From: Streptomyces ortus
Lineage (GTDB): Bacteria; Actinomycetota; Actinomycetes; Streptomycetales; Streptomycetaceae
Length of the DNA stretch: 64,000 bases
Assembly: GCF_026341275.1 (NCBI RefSeq)
Contig: NZ_JAIFZO010000002.1
Coordinates: 3,378,118-3,442,117, forward strand
Direction: 5' to 3'
In this document: positions 49,651-58,500 of the stretch, piece after piece
Numbering within the stretch: the stretch's first letter is position 1
Layout: each line of letters starts with the position of its first letter
Position numbers and translations under genes: made by a program
Notes under the pieces: model-generated
Database searches by the model: none
What the model saw: only the letters and a program-made list of their open reading frames with translations
Told to the model about the DNA's origin: nothing

Positions 49651-50580
49651 TCACATGATGACGCCGAAGTCTCGGGTCGTAGCTTCTCGCGCGGCGTGCC
49701 GGATTGCTTGGATGGTGGCTTCGGAACGTCTGCTCCGCAACCAGGCGAGGGCGGACGTGGAGGGGCTGAGGTCGACCACATCGATGTATCTGACGCCCGG
49801 GCGTGGAAAGTATTCACGGGCGGCCGTCGGCAGAAAGCACATCGCTTCTCCGGCGGCCACCGTGTGCAGCAACGACTCCATGTCGGTGACGACCGGCCCG
49901 TAACGGACGCGGCTGCCGTCGGGGCGGGGATCGACCGCCCAGAAGTCCCACCACAGCCGCGGAACCTGCACAGGCATGTCGACCACCGGGATGTCGGAGA
50001 GCTGGGCCAAGGTAAGTCGGTTCTGGCTCGCCAAGGGGTGATCGGCGCAGAGACAGGCCACTCGCGGCTCGGTGGCCAGGTGGTGCAGTTCGATGTCATC
50101 CGTCACCGGCGGGCGCAGGAAGACGACGTCGGCCTCCTGCTGCGCCAGGGCGGCCATGTGATCGCCGAAACCGAGGTTGACCAGTTGCACGGTCGTCCCG
50201 GGGTGCCGGTCCTGCAACAGGCCGAGTACGGAACGGGTGTGCGCCATGGAGGCCTCGGCTCCCATGGTTCCCACGACAAGTCGTCCGGAGACCTGCCGCA
50301 GCTGCGCGTCGGCGACGCGCCGCAGCCGGTCAACCGCCGCGACCGCCGCCCGGGCTTCGGGCAGGAGTGCCTGCCCTGCCTCGGTCAGTGTGATGGTCCG
50401 GCCCTGGCGTTCCACCATGGGCGCTCCCAGGCGTTTCTCCAGCTCTCTGATCTGCTGACTCAGTGCAGGCTGCGTGATGAACAGGCGCGCGGCTGCACGG
50501 CCGAAATGGAGTTCCTCGCACAGCGTGAGATAGAGCCGAAGCTGATGAATGCTCGGTTCCCTCGATACGGACGCCCCCAC
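49651..50580 (-). CDS. LysR family regulator
   Basis: This 309-residue regulator has the LysR helix-turn-helix at residues about 8-66 (FGRAAARLFITQPALSQQI, RELEKRLGAPMVERQGRTIT) and a C-terminal effector domain (LVVGTMGAEASMAHTRSVLG, VVFLRPPVTDDIELHHL). I chose the GTG at 50580, which has GGGAGGGG upstream. Its usual target would be a divergent gene, but only an IS5 relic lies there, so the target may have been lost. The effector is unknown. Confidence 0.85.
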   Translation of the reverse strand: MGASVSREPSIHQLRLYLTLCEELHFGRAAARLFITQPALSQQIRELEKRLGAPMVERQGRTITLTEAGQALLPEARAAVAAVDRLRRVADAQLRQVSGRLVVGTMGAEASMAHTRSVLGLLQDRHPGTTVQLVNLGFGDHMAALAQQEADVVFLRPPVTDDIELHHLATEPRVACLCADHPLASQNRLTLAQLSDIPVVDMPVQVPRLWWDFWAVDPRPDGSRVRYGPVVTDMESLLHTVAAGEAMCFLPTAAREYFPRPGVRYIDVVDLSPSTSALAWLRSRRSEATIQAIRHAAREATTRDFGVIM

Positions 50581-50974
50581 GAAAGTATTCCCCTCCCACT
50601 GACCAACCTGCTGCGATAACAAGGAAGTTATCAACCAGCAGTCATCGTGCGTCCTCGGACCGATGACATCTCTGCGCGGGTCGTGTGATGGTCGACGGAC
50701 CGCCACGTGATCGTCCTCACGACCAGGAGCACCGTACTCCCGCGGCATCTCCCGCCACTGGCCGCCGGCCTTGAAGCGCCAGACCGCACCCTCGAACTGC
50801 TGCCGCAACGTGGGAAAGGACGTGCTCACCGCGCTGGAGAAGGCCGCCCTGCTCGGGCGGTCCCGAGTGGGGCAGACCACCAAGGTTTCATCTCGCCGGC
50901 GTCCACCTACGCGCCTTGATGATCTGGGTCAAAGACCTCACCCGACTCACCGATCGATCACAACCACATACGCG
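50581..50974 (-). pseudogene. IS5-type transposase N-terminal fragment in an otherwise empty region (about 50690-50835)
   Basis: On the minus strand FPTLRQQFEGAVWRFKAGGQ and WREMPREYGA match the start of IS5-family transposases, which often have WRFxxGxxWREMPxxFG. The similarity ends abruptly and the catalytic part is absent. The rest of the interval up to the prenyltransferase stop gives no gene. Confidence 0.55.
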
Positions 50975-51724
50975 CTAGAGGCCGAAGGTGCGTTGTTGCG
51001 TCTGATGGTGTGTGACAGCGTCGACGAGGTCCGCGCGTTGGAAGTCGGGCCATAGGGCGTCGCAGAAGTGGAGGCTGGCGTCGAAGGACTGCCAGAGCAT
51101 GAACCCGGACAGCCGGTGTTCCCCGGCGGTGCGGACGATCAGGTCCGGAGCGGGCAGCGCGCCGTTGTACAGATGCACGGTGATGTCGTCGGGGTTTGCG
51201 GTGTGTCCCGGTGCGCTGGCCTGGCGGGCGGCGTGGAGGATTTCGCGGTGGCCGTCGTAGCCGACGGCGAGGTTGACCACGCGGCGTGCGTCGGCATCGA
51301 CCGGGGGGTTGAGGCGTCCGAGCGGTGACTGCAGGTGTCCCGGCAGGGCACCGGAGTCGCCGACGGCGCGCACGGTCCAGCCGTGACGGTGGCGGACGGC
51401 CTGGGGCAAGGCGGCGATGGCCTCCAGCATCGGGGCCAGTTCGTCGGCCGGGCGGTGTTCGAGGTTGCGGGCGGAGACCAGGAACACCGTCGCGATGTGC
51501 ACACCGAGGCCGTCGCACCAGCCGACCAGGTCAACGACCCGCTCGGCTCCGGCCCGGTACCCGTCGGCCACGGCCAGGCCGCGTCCGCGCGCCCACCGCC
51601 GGTTGCCGTCCGCGATCACCGCGATGTGCCGAGGCGGCGGGCCGGACTCCCCTGAATCCTGACTTGCACCGGTCCGCGGCATCCGAACCTCGGTGCTCAC
51701 GATCTCAGCTGACGCGAAGGCCAT
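50975..51724 (-). CDS. cis-Prenyltransferase (UppS-like isoprenyl transferase)
   Basis: The 249-residue enzyme belongs to the undecaprenyl/decaprenyl diphosphate synthase family, which adds isoprene units in cis. The catalytic Asp is in IADGNRRWARGRGLAV (most relatives have MDGN), and the diphosphate-binding arginines lie in LIVRTAGEHRLSGFMLWQS. Region V with CDALWPDF is present. The chain is slightly short and the second motif varies (TAGEHR for TSGEQR), so it may be a specialised enzyme making a short or medium chain rather than the housekeeping UppS. It is divergent from a trans-prenyl synthase. Confidence 0.88.
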   Translation of the reverse strand: MAFASAEIVSTEVRMPRTGASQDSGESGPPPRHIAVIADGNRRWARGRGLAVADGYRAGAERVVDLVGWCDGLGVHIATVFLVSARNLEHRPADELAPMLEAIAALPQAVRHRHGWTVRAVGDSGALPGHLQSPLGRLNPPVDADARRVVNLAVGYDGHREILHAARQASAPGHTANPDDITVHLYNGALPAPDLIVRTAGEHRLSGFMLWQSFDASLHFCDALWPDFQRADLVDAVTHHQTQQRTFGL

Positions 51725-51987
51725 CGTTCTCCCGTCGTGTCCGGCAGCCGTCGGTGGCGAGCCTCGGACCGCTCACCCGTCTCTTCCCGCTTTGGTCCGG
51801 GTGTCAACGAGCAAAACGGTGCGCAGGCAACGGTGTCCCCCACTCCCGACACTCGAGAGCCGCACACACCGCCGTACGGCCACATCCGCCCCGGGCCCGG
51901 GGTCGACCCGGCAGGGCCGGTCACCCGTTCGGGTGTCCCGCGGCCCCGAGTTGGCGCTTGCGTCTGTGAGGCTGAAAGCCTGGGCCT
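51725..51987. promoter_or_regulatory. Divergent promoter region of the prenyl locus
   Basis: The 263 bases hold no gene and must carry promoters for both prenyltransferases. I see no strong -35/-10 pair or long palindrome. Confidence 0.4.
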
Positions 51988-53082
51988 GTGAACGACATGA
52001 TCACCAGTGCTAGGCAACGCGCCTCCGAGTACCAGTACCGCTTCAACGCCCGCTTCGCGGACTACTTCGACACCCTGACCGACCCCGAGGGCGGCGCCCT
52101 CGACGTGCCCCCACGCGGAGCGTTCCCCTCGCGCGCCCTCGACCTGGTGCGCGACATGTCACTGCGCGGCGGCAAACGCCTACGCGTGGCATTCCTTTAC
52201 GAGGCCGCCGCGCTGATCACCGACGAGCCGGTGCCGGGCCTGGACGAAGCCGCCATCAGCATCGAACTGCTCCAGACCCACGGCCTGATCCACGACGACA
52301 TCATCGACGGCTCAGCCGTGCGCCGCGGCGCCCAGTCCGTCCCCCACGCCTACCGCGACGAGTTCCCCGACCGGCCCGACACTGCTCTGGGCCTGGCCGT
52401 CCTCGCCGGTGACCTGGCCGCTTTCCTCTCACTGCGCGTCCTGGCCACCGCCGACCTGCCACCCGACCGGGCCGCGGCCATGACCGCCGTACAGGCCGAC
52501 GCCGGCGCCCTCACCGTCATCGGACAGTTCCTCGACCTCGAACGCGACTTCGGCCCCGTCCCGGACCTCGACCTGCTCCACGTGGTCACCGAGTTCAAGT
52601 CCACCAGGTACTCCGTGCTCGCCCCGCTGCGCCTCGGGTTGCTCGCCACCGGCGCCGACCTGGCACCCTACGACAGCGAACTGCGCCGCTACTCCACCGC
52701 GCTGGGCATCGCCAACACCCTCCGTGACGACTGGCTCGACCTGTTCGGAGACCCCGCCGCGGTAGGCAAGTCCCTCGGGTCCGACATCCGCTCCGGACGC
52801 CGCAGCTACGCGGTCCGTGCCCTGCTCGCCGCCGCCACCGAAGAGACCGAACGCAAAGTCCTGGACACGGCGCTGGGCGATCCGCAGTGCGACGACGACA
52901 CGCTCGACCGCGTACGCGCCATCGCACGACGCCACGGTGTCGACCAGTCCGTACAGGCCGACGCAGACCGCTACGCACACGAGGCCTCCACCCTGGCCGG
53001 CTCCTGGCACTCACGCTGGCGGACGCAGGCCGTGGCCTTCTTCGAGCACCTGCCGGCCTGGACCGCGGCCCGCGACCGCTGA
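51988..53082 (+). CDS. trans-Polyprenyl diphosphate synthase
   Basis: The 364-residue all-helical enzyme condenses isopentenyl diphosphate with allylic diphosphates. The first aspartate-rich motif is LIHDDIIDGS (DDxxD; about residues 103-112), the second is RDDWLDLFGD near residue 245. SLRGGKRLRVAF and ELLQTHGLIHDD fit geranylgeranyl-type synthases. Residues before the first motif (SIELLQTHGL) lack the bulky aromatic pair of farnesyl synthases, so C20 or longer is plausible. The start is a GTG with a weak site; an ATG three codons later is possible. Confidence 0.88.
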   Translation: MNDMITSARQRASEYQYRFNARFADYFDTLTDPEGGALDVPPRGAFPSRALDLVRDMSLRGGKRLRVAFLYEAAALITDEPVPGLDEAAISIELLQTHGLIHDDIIDGSAVRRGAQSVPHAYRDEFPDRPDTALGLAVLAGDLAAFLSLRVLATADLPPDRAAAMTAVQADAGALTVIGQFLDLERDFGPVPDLDLLHVVTEFKSTRYSVLAPLRLGLLATGADLAPYDSELRRYSTALGIANTLRDDWLDLFGDPAAVGKSLGSDIRSGRRSYAVRALLAAATEETERKVLDTALGDPQCDDDTLDRVRAIARRHGVDQSVQADADRYAHEASTLAGSWHSRWRTQAVAFFEHLPAWTAARDR

Positions 53083-53119
53083 CTCCCTCCGACACCTCCG
53101 GGCACCCGGTCGGGGCGGA

Positions 53120-53848
53120 TCAGCGCAGGCCCGCGAACACCGCCCCGCCCAGCACCAGACCCAGCGCCGCGCCAACGACCACCTGCGCGCGAGTGTGGCA
53201 GTCCAGCCGTACCCGCGACCACGCCACCGCCACGACCGCAGCACCCAGTACCAGAACCAGCAGTACGCCGGCCGCCGCAGCGTGCGGGCGACAGGCGATC
53301 ACGAGCACCCCCGTTGCGGCGGCGGTCACCGCGGAGTGCGCCGACACCTTCCACACCGACGTCACAGCGGACCCGACCACCACCACCGCGACCATCGCCG
53401 CCACCACAGCGGCAACCTCACGCGGCGCGCCCGCCCCGTAGAGCACCGCCACTGCGCCCGACAGCAACAGCAGCAGACCCGGAATGGCGACCAGCCGATC
53501 CTGCCGCACCCGCAATCCCCGCCCCCACCACCGACGCCACGAGTCGACCGCCAGGAACGCGGCCGGCACCACTCCGGCGAGCAGCCCCGCGCCCAGCCCC
53601 CACCACACTCCAACCGAGCCGGCCACCCGCCACCCCAGGTACGGCGGGAGTACGACCATCCAGTGCGGCGGCTCGAAAACCCCGCTCACCCAGGCCGCCC
53701 ACCGCAGCCCCGGCCGCTCCGTCACCCCGTCCACCACAGACTTCCTCCACCGAGCGTCCGGACAGACCACGAGGTGCGGCTCGTCCCGCACACTGCCACC
53801 CACCACAACGAATGTCCCGCACACAAGAAACCACTTCGCGACCGTCAC
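53120..53848 (-). CDS. PAP2-like membrane phosphatase
   Basis: The 242-residue protein has about six hydrophobic helices. Motifs of the PAP2 (lipid phosphate phosphatase) family appear in weakened form: KVSAHSAVTAAATG takes the place of PSGH, and WSRVRLDCHTRAQVVVGAAL gives the SRx5H motif with the catalytic His. It ends 38 bases after the trans-prenyl synthase on the opposite strand. It could remove diphosphate from a prenyl product. The start is a GTG. The missing PSGH consensus leaves activity uncertain. Confidence 0.7.
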   Translation of the reverse strand: MTVAKWFLVCGTFVVVGGSVRDEPHLVVCPDARWRKSVVDGVTERPGLRWAAWVSGVFEPPHWMVVLPPYLGWRVAGSVGVWWGLGAGLLAGVVPAAFLAVDSWRRWWGRGLRVRQDRLVAIPGLLLLLSGAVAVLYGAGAPREVAAVVAAMVAVVVVGSAVTSVWKVSAHSAVTAAATGVLVIACRPHAAAAGVLLVLVLGAAVVAVAWSRVRLDCHTRAQVVVGAALGLVLGGAVFAGLR

Positions 53849-54031
53849 GATTGGTCTGACGTGTCCAGCACGTTCGAGTGACTGTCTCCGAGACTGCGAG
53901 AACCCCGCCTGTGCGAAGCGGACATTCGCCGGACAGGTGCGTACGGTGCTCTCCCCGCTGATGCGGCTGCCGCTGTCACCTCGGGTCGCCGTAGCGTTCG
54001 TAGCGGTCGCATGGGTGGCACGGAAGCCGCT

Positions 54032-54493
54032 TCACGAGGCGTATTCGTTCGAGATCTCGGTGGCGTAGTTCTTCCAAAGCGGTTGCATGGTCTCGGCGTT
54101 GACCGGCTGCCCGGAATCGATCATGGCCTTGAAGTCGCGGAAGTACTGCACATACAGGTCCGGCGTGAAGGTGTTCAGCATGACCGCGTTCTCGTCGCCG
54201 ACGTTGGCGAACGTGTGCGGCGCCCCGGTCGGCACGATGACCCAGGTGCCCGGCCCGGCGTCGTACTGGTCCTCGCCGACGGTGAACCGGAACGTTCCCG
54301 CCAGCACGTAGAAGCCCTCGTCATGCTGGGCGTGGCGATGCTGCAACGGACTCGGGGTGCCTGGCGGAATGGTGACCTCAGCGAATCCCAGCCGGTGGTC
54401 GGTGTGCTCCCCGTTCTCCAGGATGCGGATCTGCTGCGCCCCACTGCCGAGGATCTCGCCCTCACCGGGGCGGACGATGTTTACCTTCGCCAT
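54032..54493 (-). CDS. Single-domain cupin protein
   Basis: The 153-residue protein has a cupin barrel: HRHAQHDEGFYVLAGTFRF gives the metal-binding HxHxxxxExxY motif and GTWVIVPTGAPHTFANVG the second His. VEIARPG-like start (VNIVRPGEGE) is common in Streptomyces cupins next to AraC regulators. The reaction is unknown; dioxygenase, isomerase or sensor roles occur in the family. It lies 14 bases downstream of the AraC gene on the same strand, so both form an operon. TAGGAGAAG precedes the ATG. Confidence 0.85.
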   Translation of the reverse strand: MAKVNIVRPGEGEILGSGAQQIRILENGEHTDHRLGFAEVTIPPGTPSPLQHRHAQHDEGFYVLAGTFRFTVGEDQYDAGPGTWVIVPTGAPHTFANVGDENAVMLNTFTPDLYVQYFRDFKAMIDSGQPVNAETMQPLWKNYATEISNEYAS

Positions 54494-54507
54494 GACTTCT
54501 CCTATTG

Positions 54508-55518
54508 CTATGGCCTACCTTGGTCACCACCATCCTTGTCCGGGCCGGCTGTGCGCGTCTTGGTCGTCTGTGCACGGTTGCTGGTTACCAGTGCACGGGC
54601 GTTGTAGCCGTACATCGCCTTGAAGAGCTTGCTGAAATGTGTGGGATCGGAGAATCCCCACCGGGCAGCCACGGCGGTGACCGTACGTCCGCTTCCGGCC
54701 AGCTCGGCCCGGCAGCGTTCCAGACGGCGACGGCGGATCAGGGCCGCGACGGTGAGCGGCTGGTCCTCGAACAGCTTGTGCAGCCGGCGTACGGAGATGT
54801 TGTGGGCGGCGGCGATGCCGGGCGGGGACAGATCGGGATCGGCCAGCCGGGTCTCGATGTAGCCGGCGATCCGGCTCCGCAGCCGCTCGTCCGGGGCCGG
54901 TTGTTCGTCGCCGAGCCGGGCCTCCAGCGCGACCGCGATCAGCTCGACGACGGCTGCCGCCGACCGCAACGCCTCCGCCTCGCGGAACTCGGTCGCCGAC
55001 CACGCCGACTCCCGGGCCAGCACCGAGACGAGAGCACCCGGACCGTGGCTGCCGTCGATACGTACGCCCATGAGCCGGTCGATCTGCGCGGGCCGGATCC
55101 GAAGCTCGCGGCGCGGAATCAGGATGGTGACGTGCGCCGCGGCGGTGCTCTCGAAGCGGAGCGTACGCGCGGGGTCGAGCAGTACCAGGTCGGTCGGTCC
55201 CAGTTCGGCTTCGCCGCGTCCTTGCTCGATCCGCGTCCGGCCCCGGGTCATCACCTTGACCGCCAGGTTCTCGCTGTCGGAGGCGTCACGCTGCCGCCCG
55301 ATGCAGGAGCTCTCGGGCGTGGTGAGGGAGACCAGCCGCAGCGGCCCGAGGTCACGGGTGGTGATCCGGCCTTGGAAGCCTGCGCCGGCCCGCTTGTTGA
55401 CCAGCGGCGGAAACCCGCTGGCGGCAAGCTCGTTCTGGAACGTCTCAAGGTTGCCGATCACCGGTCCACGATAACGCCGACACTCCGGGGGTACGCTGTT
55501 CGGCGGGGGTTCACTCAC
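54508..55518 (-). CDS. AraC family regulator
   Basis: The 336-residue activator has an N-terminal AraC-binding-like domain (LAVKVMTRGRTRIEQGRGE, DLVLLDPARTLRFES) and a C-terminal double helix-turn-helix with ISVRRLHKLFEDQPLTVAAL and VAARWGFSDPTHFSKLFKAM. The second motif is the classic AraC signature. The start is GTG at 55518; an internal GTG at 55462 is also possible. It is followed closely by the cupin gene, which it probably controls. Confidence 0.88.
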   Translation of the reverse strand: MSEPPPNSVPPECRRYRGPVIGNLETFQNELAASGFPPLVNKRAGAGFQGRITTRDLGPLRLVSLTTPESSCIGRQRDASDSENLAVKVMTRGRTRIEQGRGEAELGPTDLVLLDPARTLRFESTAAAHVTILIPRRELRIRPAQIDRLMGVRIDGSHGPGALVSVLARESAWSATEFREAEALRSAAAVVELIAVALEARLGDEQPAPDERLRSRIAGYIETRLADPDLSPPGIAAAHNISVRRLHKLFEDQPLTVAALIRRRRLERCRAELAGSGRTVTAVAARWGFSDPTHFSKLFKAMYGYNARALVTSNRAQTTKTRTAGPDKDGGDQGRP

Positions 55519-56215
55519 GCTCGCCCGTCCTCCGGCCTTTTGCTCGCCCGGTTACTCCCCCTGACGGATCGAAGCCCTTTGGCGTCTGCCGTCCCTGAGC
55601 TTTCGCACCCTCTGTGGGCAAGACCCGGGGCCCACGTCAGGGCGGAATTCGGTCTCAAGCACTGACCGAGAACGGGGTGCAGCAGTCGTTTTCATCCGTT
55701 GGCAGTGGCCCGAGGTGTCCCTTGGTCTGGAGTTCCTCGTCGACCGCCCTCTGATATCACCGCTCCATGTCCGCAGAGGGGGAAGACTGCGAGCTGGTCG
55801 ATGCGGGAGAGGAGCAGGCCGCCGGTCATCTGGCCCAACTGCTGGGCCTGTTGTGGATCCTGCGCACCGATCTGATCCGTTTGCGTCAGCTGTGTGCCCG
55901 CACGGAACTGCACGGCCACATCCCTGCGCTCATACGCCGCCGCATCTACGTAGCTGGGTCCCATGTCGACGTACCTTGCCGGTAGTTGACTTCGTGCGAC
56001 GCAGCGGGAAGCGTGCAAAGCTGTCGCCCATGGCGCATGGCCCATGCACCGTCACCGACGTCGTCGGCTCGGGCACGTCCAGGCAGAAGGAAGGGTTCCG
56101 GCATTCATCACCCCGGTCTGGGCACTGCGACGCGGTGGTCTGAGTACACGTACTCATGAGGGTGCTCGCCGGTAGGCCCGATAGTGAGGGTCCGCCCTGC
56201 GACGAGGAGCAGTCC
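55519..56215. other. Long intergenic region, no gene supported
   Basis: Two short open frames overlap (72 codons plus strand from 55767, 117 codons minus strand to 56045), with the glutamine-rich segment DPQQAQQLGQ on the minus strand. Neither has a clear ribosome site or recognised domain. I call no gene. A small unknown minus-strand gene from about 55965 cannot be excluded. Confidence 0.4.
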
Positions 56216-56896
56216 ATGACCGCCGCCCACCCCGCCCCCGCCCCGACGCTGGACGCGAGGTTGCCGCCCCGACGTCGTCTGCCCGCCGCCCTGGCCGTCG
56301 CGGTGACCGCGGCGCTCGTCGTGTCGAGGTTCGGCGCGGCCGATCCTACGACCTGGCTGCTGGAGACGGTGTGGGTGATGGCGGGCCTGCCGCTGGCGAT
56401 CCTGCTGCGCCACCGCTTCCCGCTGAGCGGTCTGTTGTGCGCTCTGCTGGCGGCGCACGCCCTGGTCCTCATCGTGGGCGGTCACTACACCTACGCGGAG
56501 GTACCCGCAGGGGACTGGGTGCGCGACTGGCTCGGCTGGGACCGCAACCCCTACGACCGCTTCGGCCACCTCGTGCAGGGCTTCGTCCCCGCCATCCTGG
56601 TACGTGAACTCCTCATCCGCACCTCCCCGTTGCGCGGCAGCCGCTGGCTCGCCCCGCTCACCGTCTGCGCCTGCCTCGCCTTCAGCGCCGTCTTCGAGAT
56701 GGTGGAATGGCTCGCGGCGGTCACCGGAGGCGAAGCCGCGGATGCCTTCCTCGGCACGCAGGGAGACGTCTGGGACACCCAGTGGGACATGTTCTGCGCC
56801 CTGATCGGCGCCATCTGTGCCTTGCTGCTTCTGAGCCGCGTCCACGACCGCGCCCTCGCCCGTCTGGGCCAGGGCAGGCCGACCGCCACCTCGTGA
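56216..56896 (+). CDS. DUF2238 (YjdF-like) integral membrane protein
   Basis: The 226-residue protein has about six membrane helices. It matches the DUF2238 family: GHYTYAEVPAGDWVRDWLG, NPYDRFGHLVQGFVPAILVR, VFEMVEWLAAVTGGEAADAF and LGTQGDVWDTQWDM, with conserved acidic and His residues in the membrane. The function is unknown. GAGGAG precedes the ATG at 56216. A strong terminator follows. Confidence 0.88.
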   Translation: MTAAHPAPAPTLDARLPPRRRLPAALAVAVTAALVVSRFGAADPTTWLLETVWVMAGLPLAILLRHRFPLSGLLCALLAAHALVLIVGGHYTYAEVPAGDWVRDWLGWDRNPYDRFGHLVQGFVPAILVRELLIRTSPLRGSRWLAPLTVCACLAFSAVFEMVEWLAAVTGGEAADAFLGTQGDVWDTQWDMFCALIGAICALLLLSRVHDRALARLGQGRPTATS

Positions 56897-56915
56897 GAGG
56901 AAGCCGCAGCGACGC

Positions 56916-56954
56916 CTCGGGACCCTCCCCGTACCCGCTGGGGAGGGTCCCGAG
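56916..56954 (+). terminator. Strong terminator hairpin after the DUF2238 gene
   Basis: CTCGGGACCCTCCCC pairs perfectly with GGGGAGGGTCCCGAG around a 9-base loop, 20 bases beyond the stop. It also shields the gene from the IS3 element next to it. Confidence 0.85.
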
Positions 56955-57006
56955 ATCCTCGCGTTCTTCGGGGTGAAGCTTCCCCGTGATCTTGGACACT
57001 CGATCT

Positions 57007-57894
57007 TTATGCCGCGAGGCCGTGTTGGTGGCGCCGCCGGGTCTCGGCTGGCGTGAGGTAGCCGAAGACCTTGTGCTTGCGTAGCCGACGTCGGTTGTAG
57101 AACGTCTCGATGAAGTCGAAGACCTGGGCTCGGGCGGTGGCCCGGTCGGGCCAGACGCGGGTGCCGATCTCTTCTTTGAGCAGGGCCCAGAAACTCTCCG
57201 CAGCGGCATTGTCGAAGCAAGATCCCGTGCGGCCGCAGCTTTGCCGGAGGCGCAACTCGCCTATTGCGCAACGGAATTGACTGCTCGTGTATTCGCTGCC
57301 ACGGTCCAAATGTGCTATGCAGCCGGGCCGGAGACGGCCACGGCCCGCGGCCATCCTCAGCGCATCGACGACCAGGTCGGCGCGATGATGATCGGCCATC
57401 GAGTAGCCGACGACCTCGCGCGTGGCCAGGTCCAGCCAGCAGGCGAGGTAGAGCCAGCCCTCGGCGGTCGGCAGCGCGGTGATGTCGCCGACCAGCTTCG
57501 TGCCGGGCGCATCGGCGTGGAAGTCGCGGCCGATGAGGTCCGGGGCCGGCCTGGCCTTCTTGTCCGGCCGGGTCAGCGAACGGCGCTTGCGGTGGGTGAC
57601 GCCCTGGATGCCGTGCTCGCGCATGAGGCGGGCGACCCGTTTACGGTTCACTCGCCGTCCCAGACGCCGCAGCTCGGCATGGACGCGCGGGACGCCATAG
57701 GTCTGGCGCGAGCCGACATGGATCACTCTGTTTTCGTGCACCAGGGCTTGATCGGCGGCCCGCCAAACGGTCCGAGTTTTCGCCGCGGCGAGCCAGGCGT
57801 AGAAGGAGGAGCGGGCCACCTTCAACAGGCGGCACAGGAAAGCGACGCCGTGGGTGGTCTTCTCCGCCTCGATGAACGCGTACGTCTCGTTCAC
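57007..57894 (-). CDS. IS3-family transposase OrfB (integrase core)
   Basis: The 295-residue catalytic protein has a helix-rich start (FLCRLLKVARSSFYAWLAAA), a HTH_21 region (GVPRVHAELRRLGRRVNRKR) and an rve core with the DDE triad: Asp in LVGDITALPT, Asp in AHLDRGSEYTS, Glu in AAAESFWALLKEE. It is complete. Its ATG overlaps the OrfA stop by four bases; in many IS3 elements a -1 frameshift here makes OrfAB, but a simple ATGA overlap may allow separate translation. Confidence 0.92.
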   Translation of the reverse strand: MNETYAFIEAEKTTHGVAFLCRLLKVARSSFYAWLAAAKTRTVWRAADQALVHENRVIHVGSRQTYGVPRVHAELRRLGRRVNRKRVARLMREHGIQGVTHRKRRSLTRPDKKARPAPDLIGRDFHADAPGTKLVGDITALPTAEGWLYLACWLDLATREVVGYSMADHHRADLVVDALRMAAGRGRLRPGCIAHLDRGSEYTSSQFRCAIGELRLRQSCGRTGSCFDNAAAESFWALLKEEIGTRVWPDRATARAQVFDFIETFYNRRRLRKHKVFGYLTPAETRRRHQHGLAA

Positions 57895-58190
57895 CGATCG
57901 CTCTCCTTCGCGAAGAAGACCGCGGCTTTTCGCAGCACCTCGATCGTCTTGGCCTGCTCGGCGTTCTGCCGACGCAGCCGCTTTAGCTCCTCGCGCTCAG
58001 CGCTCGTGAGCTCACCCGGAGCGCCTTCGCCCCGGTCAGCCTTGGCCTGGCGGTACCAGCCGCGCAGGGACTCCGAGCTGATGCCGAGTTCCCGGGCGAC
58101 GGCGGTGACCGTCTTGCCCGTGGAGTCGACGAGCGCGATCGCGTCCCGTTTGAACTCTTCGGTGTACCGCTTCGTGTACTTGCTTCCCAC
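57891..58190 (-). CDS. IS3-family transposase OrfA (helix-turn-helix)
   Basis: The 99-residue protein has the HTH_Tnp_1 pattern (YTEEFKRDAIALVDSTGKTV, ARELGISSESLRGWYRQAKA) and a leucine-zipper-like C-terminus (EELKRLRRQNAEQAKTIEVL) used for pairing with OrfB. It is complete and precedes OrfB with an ATGA overlap. Confidence 0.9.
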   Translation of the reverse strand: MGSKYTKRYTEEFKRDAIALVDSTGKTVTAVARELGISSESLRGWYRQAKADRGEGAPGELTSAEREELKRLRRQNAEQAKTIEVLRKAAVFFAKESDR

Positions 58191-58335
58191 CTGGTGCTAC
58201 TTCCTCTGGAACCTCAAGATCCCAGTCTCCAGGTGTCCATGATCAAGGGGAAGGTTCAGGGGGTGGCGGGTCCAGTCGTTGGGAAGGGCCCGCCACATCC
58301 GCTTCACCGTGAGTGAACCAAACTGCGTGCGTAAG

Positions 58336-58500
58336 TCACGTGCGCGGCTCGTACCGCTGCGTACGCAGTCCGTCCAGGATGAGCGCGAGCATGTGGGGCG
58401 CCCGGTCCTCGGGGCCGTGCGCGGCGCGCCACAGCGCGCCGGTGAGCTGGAGGAAGTCACGTGGATCGGCGTCCTTTCGGATGGTCCCGTCCTCCTTGCC
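58336..58500 (-). pseudogene. C-terminal fragment of a TetR-type regulator
   Basis: The minus strand reads EDGTIRKDADPRDFLQLTGA and LWRAAHGPEDRAPHMLALIL ending in DGLRTQRYEPRT and a stop (58336). This is a common TetR C-terminal helix pair. The DNA-binding half is missing; at about 58500 the sequence changes into an unrelated gene on the other strand. Confidence 0.6.

Larger units (their letters stand above)
56979..58253. mobile_element. IS3-family insertion sequence
   Basis: Terminal inverted repeats of 21 bp with two mismatches lie at 56979-56999 and 58233-58253 (CTTCCCCGTGATCTTGGACAC and complement). Two transposase genes overlap on the minus strand. No clear target duplication was identified by eye. 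Confidence 0.85.
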
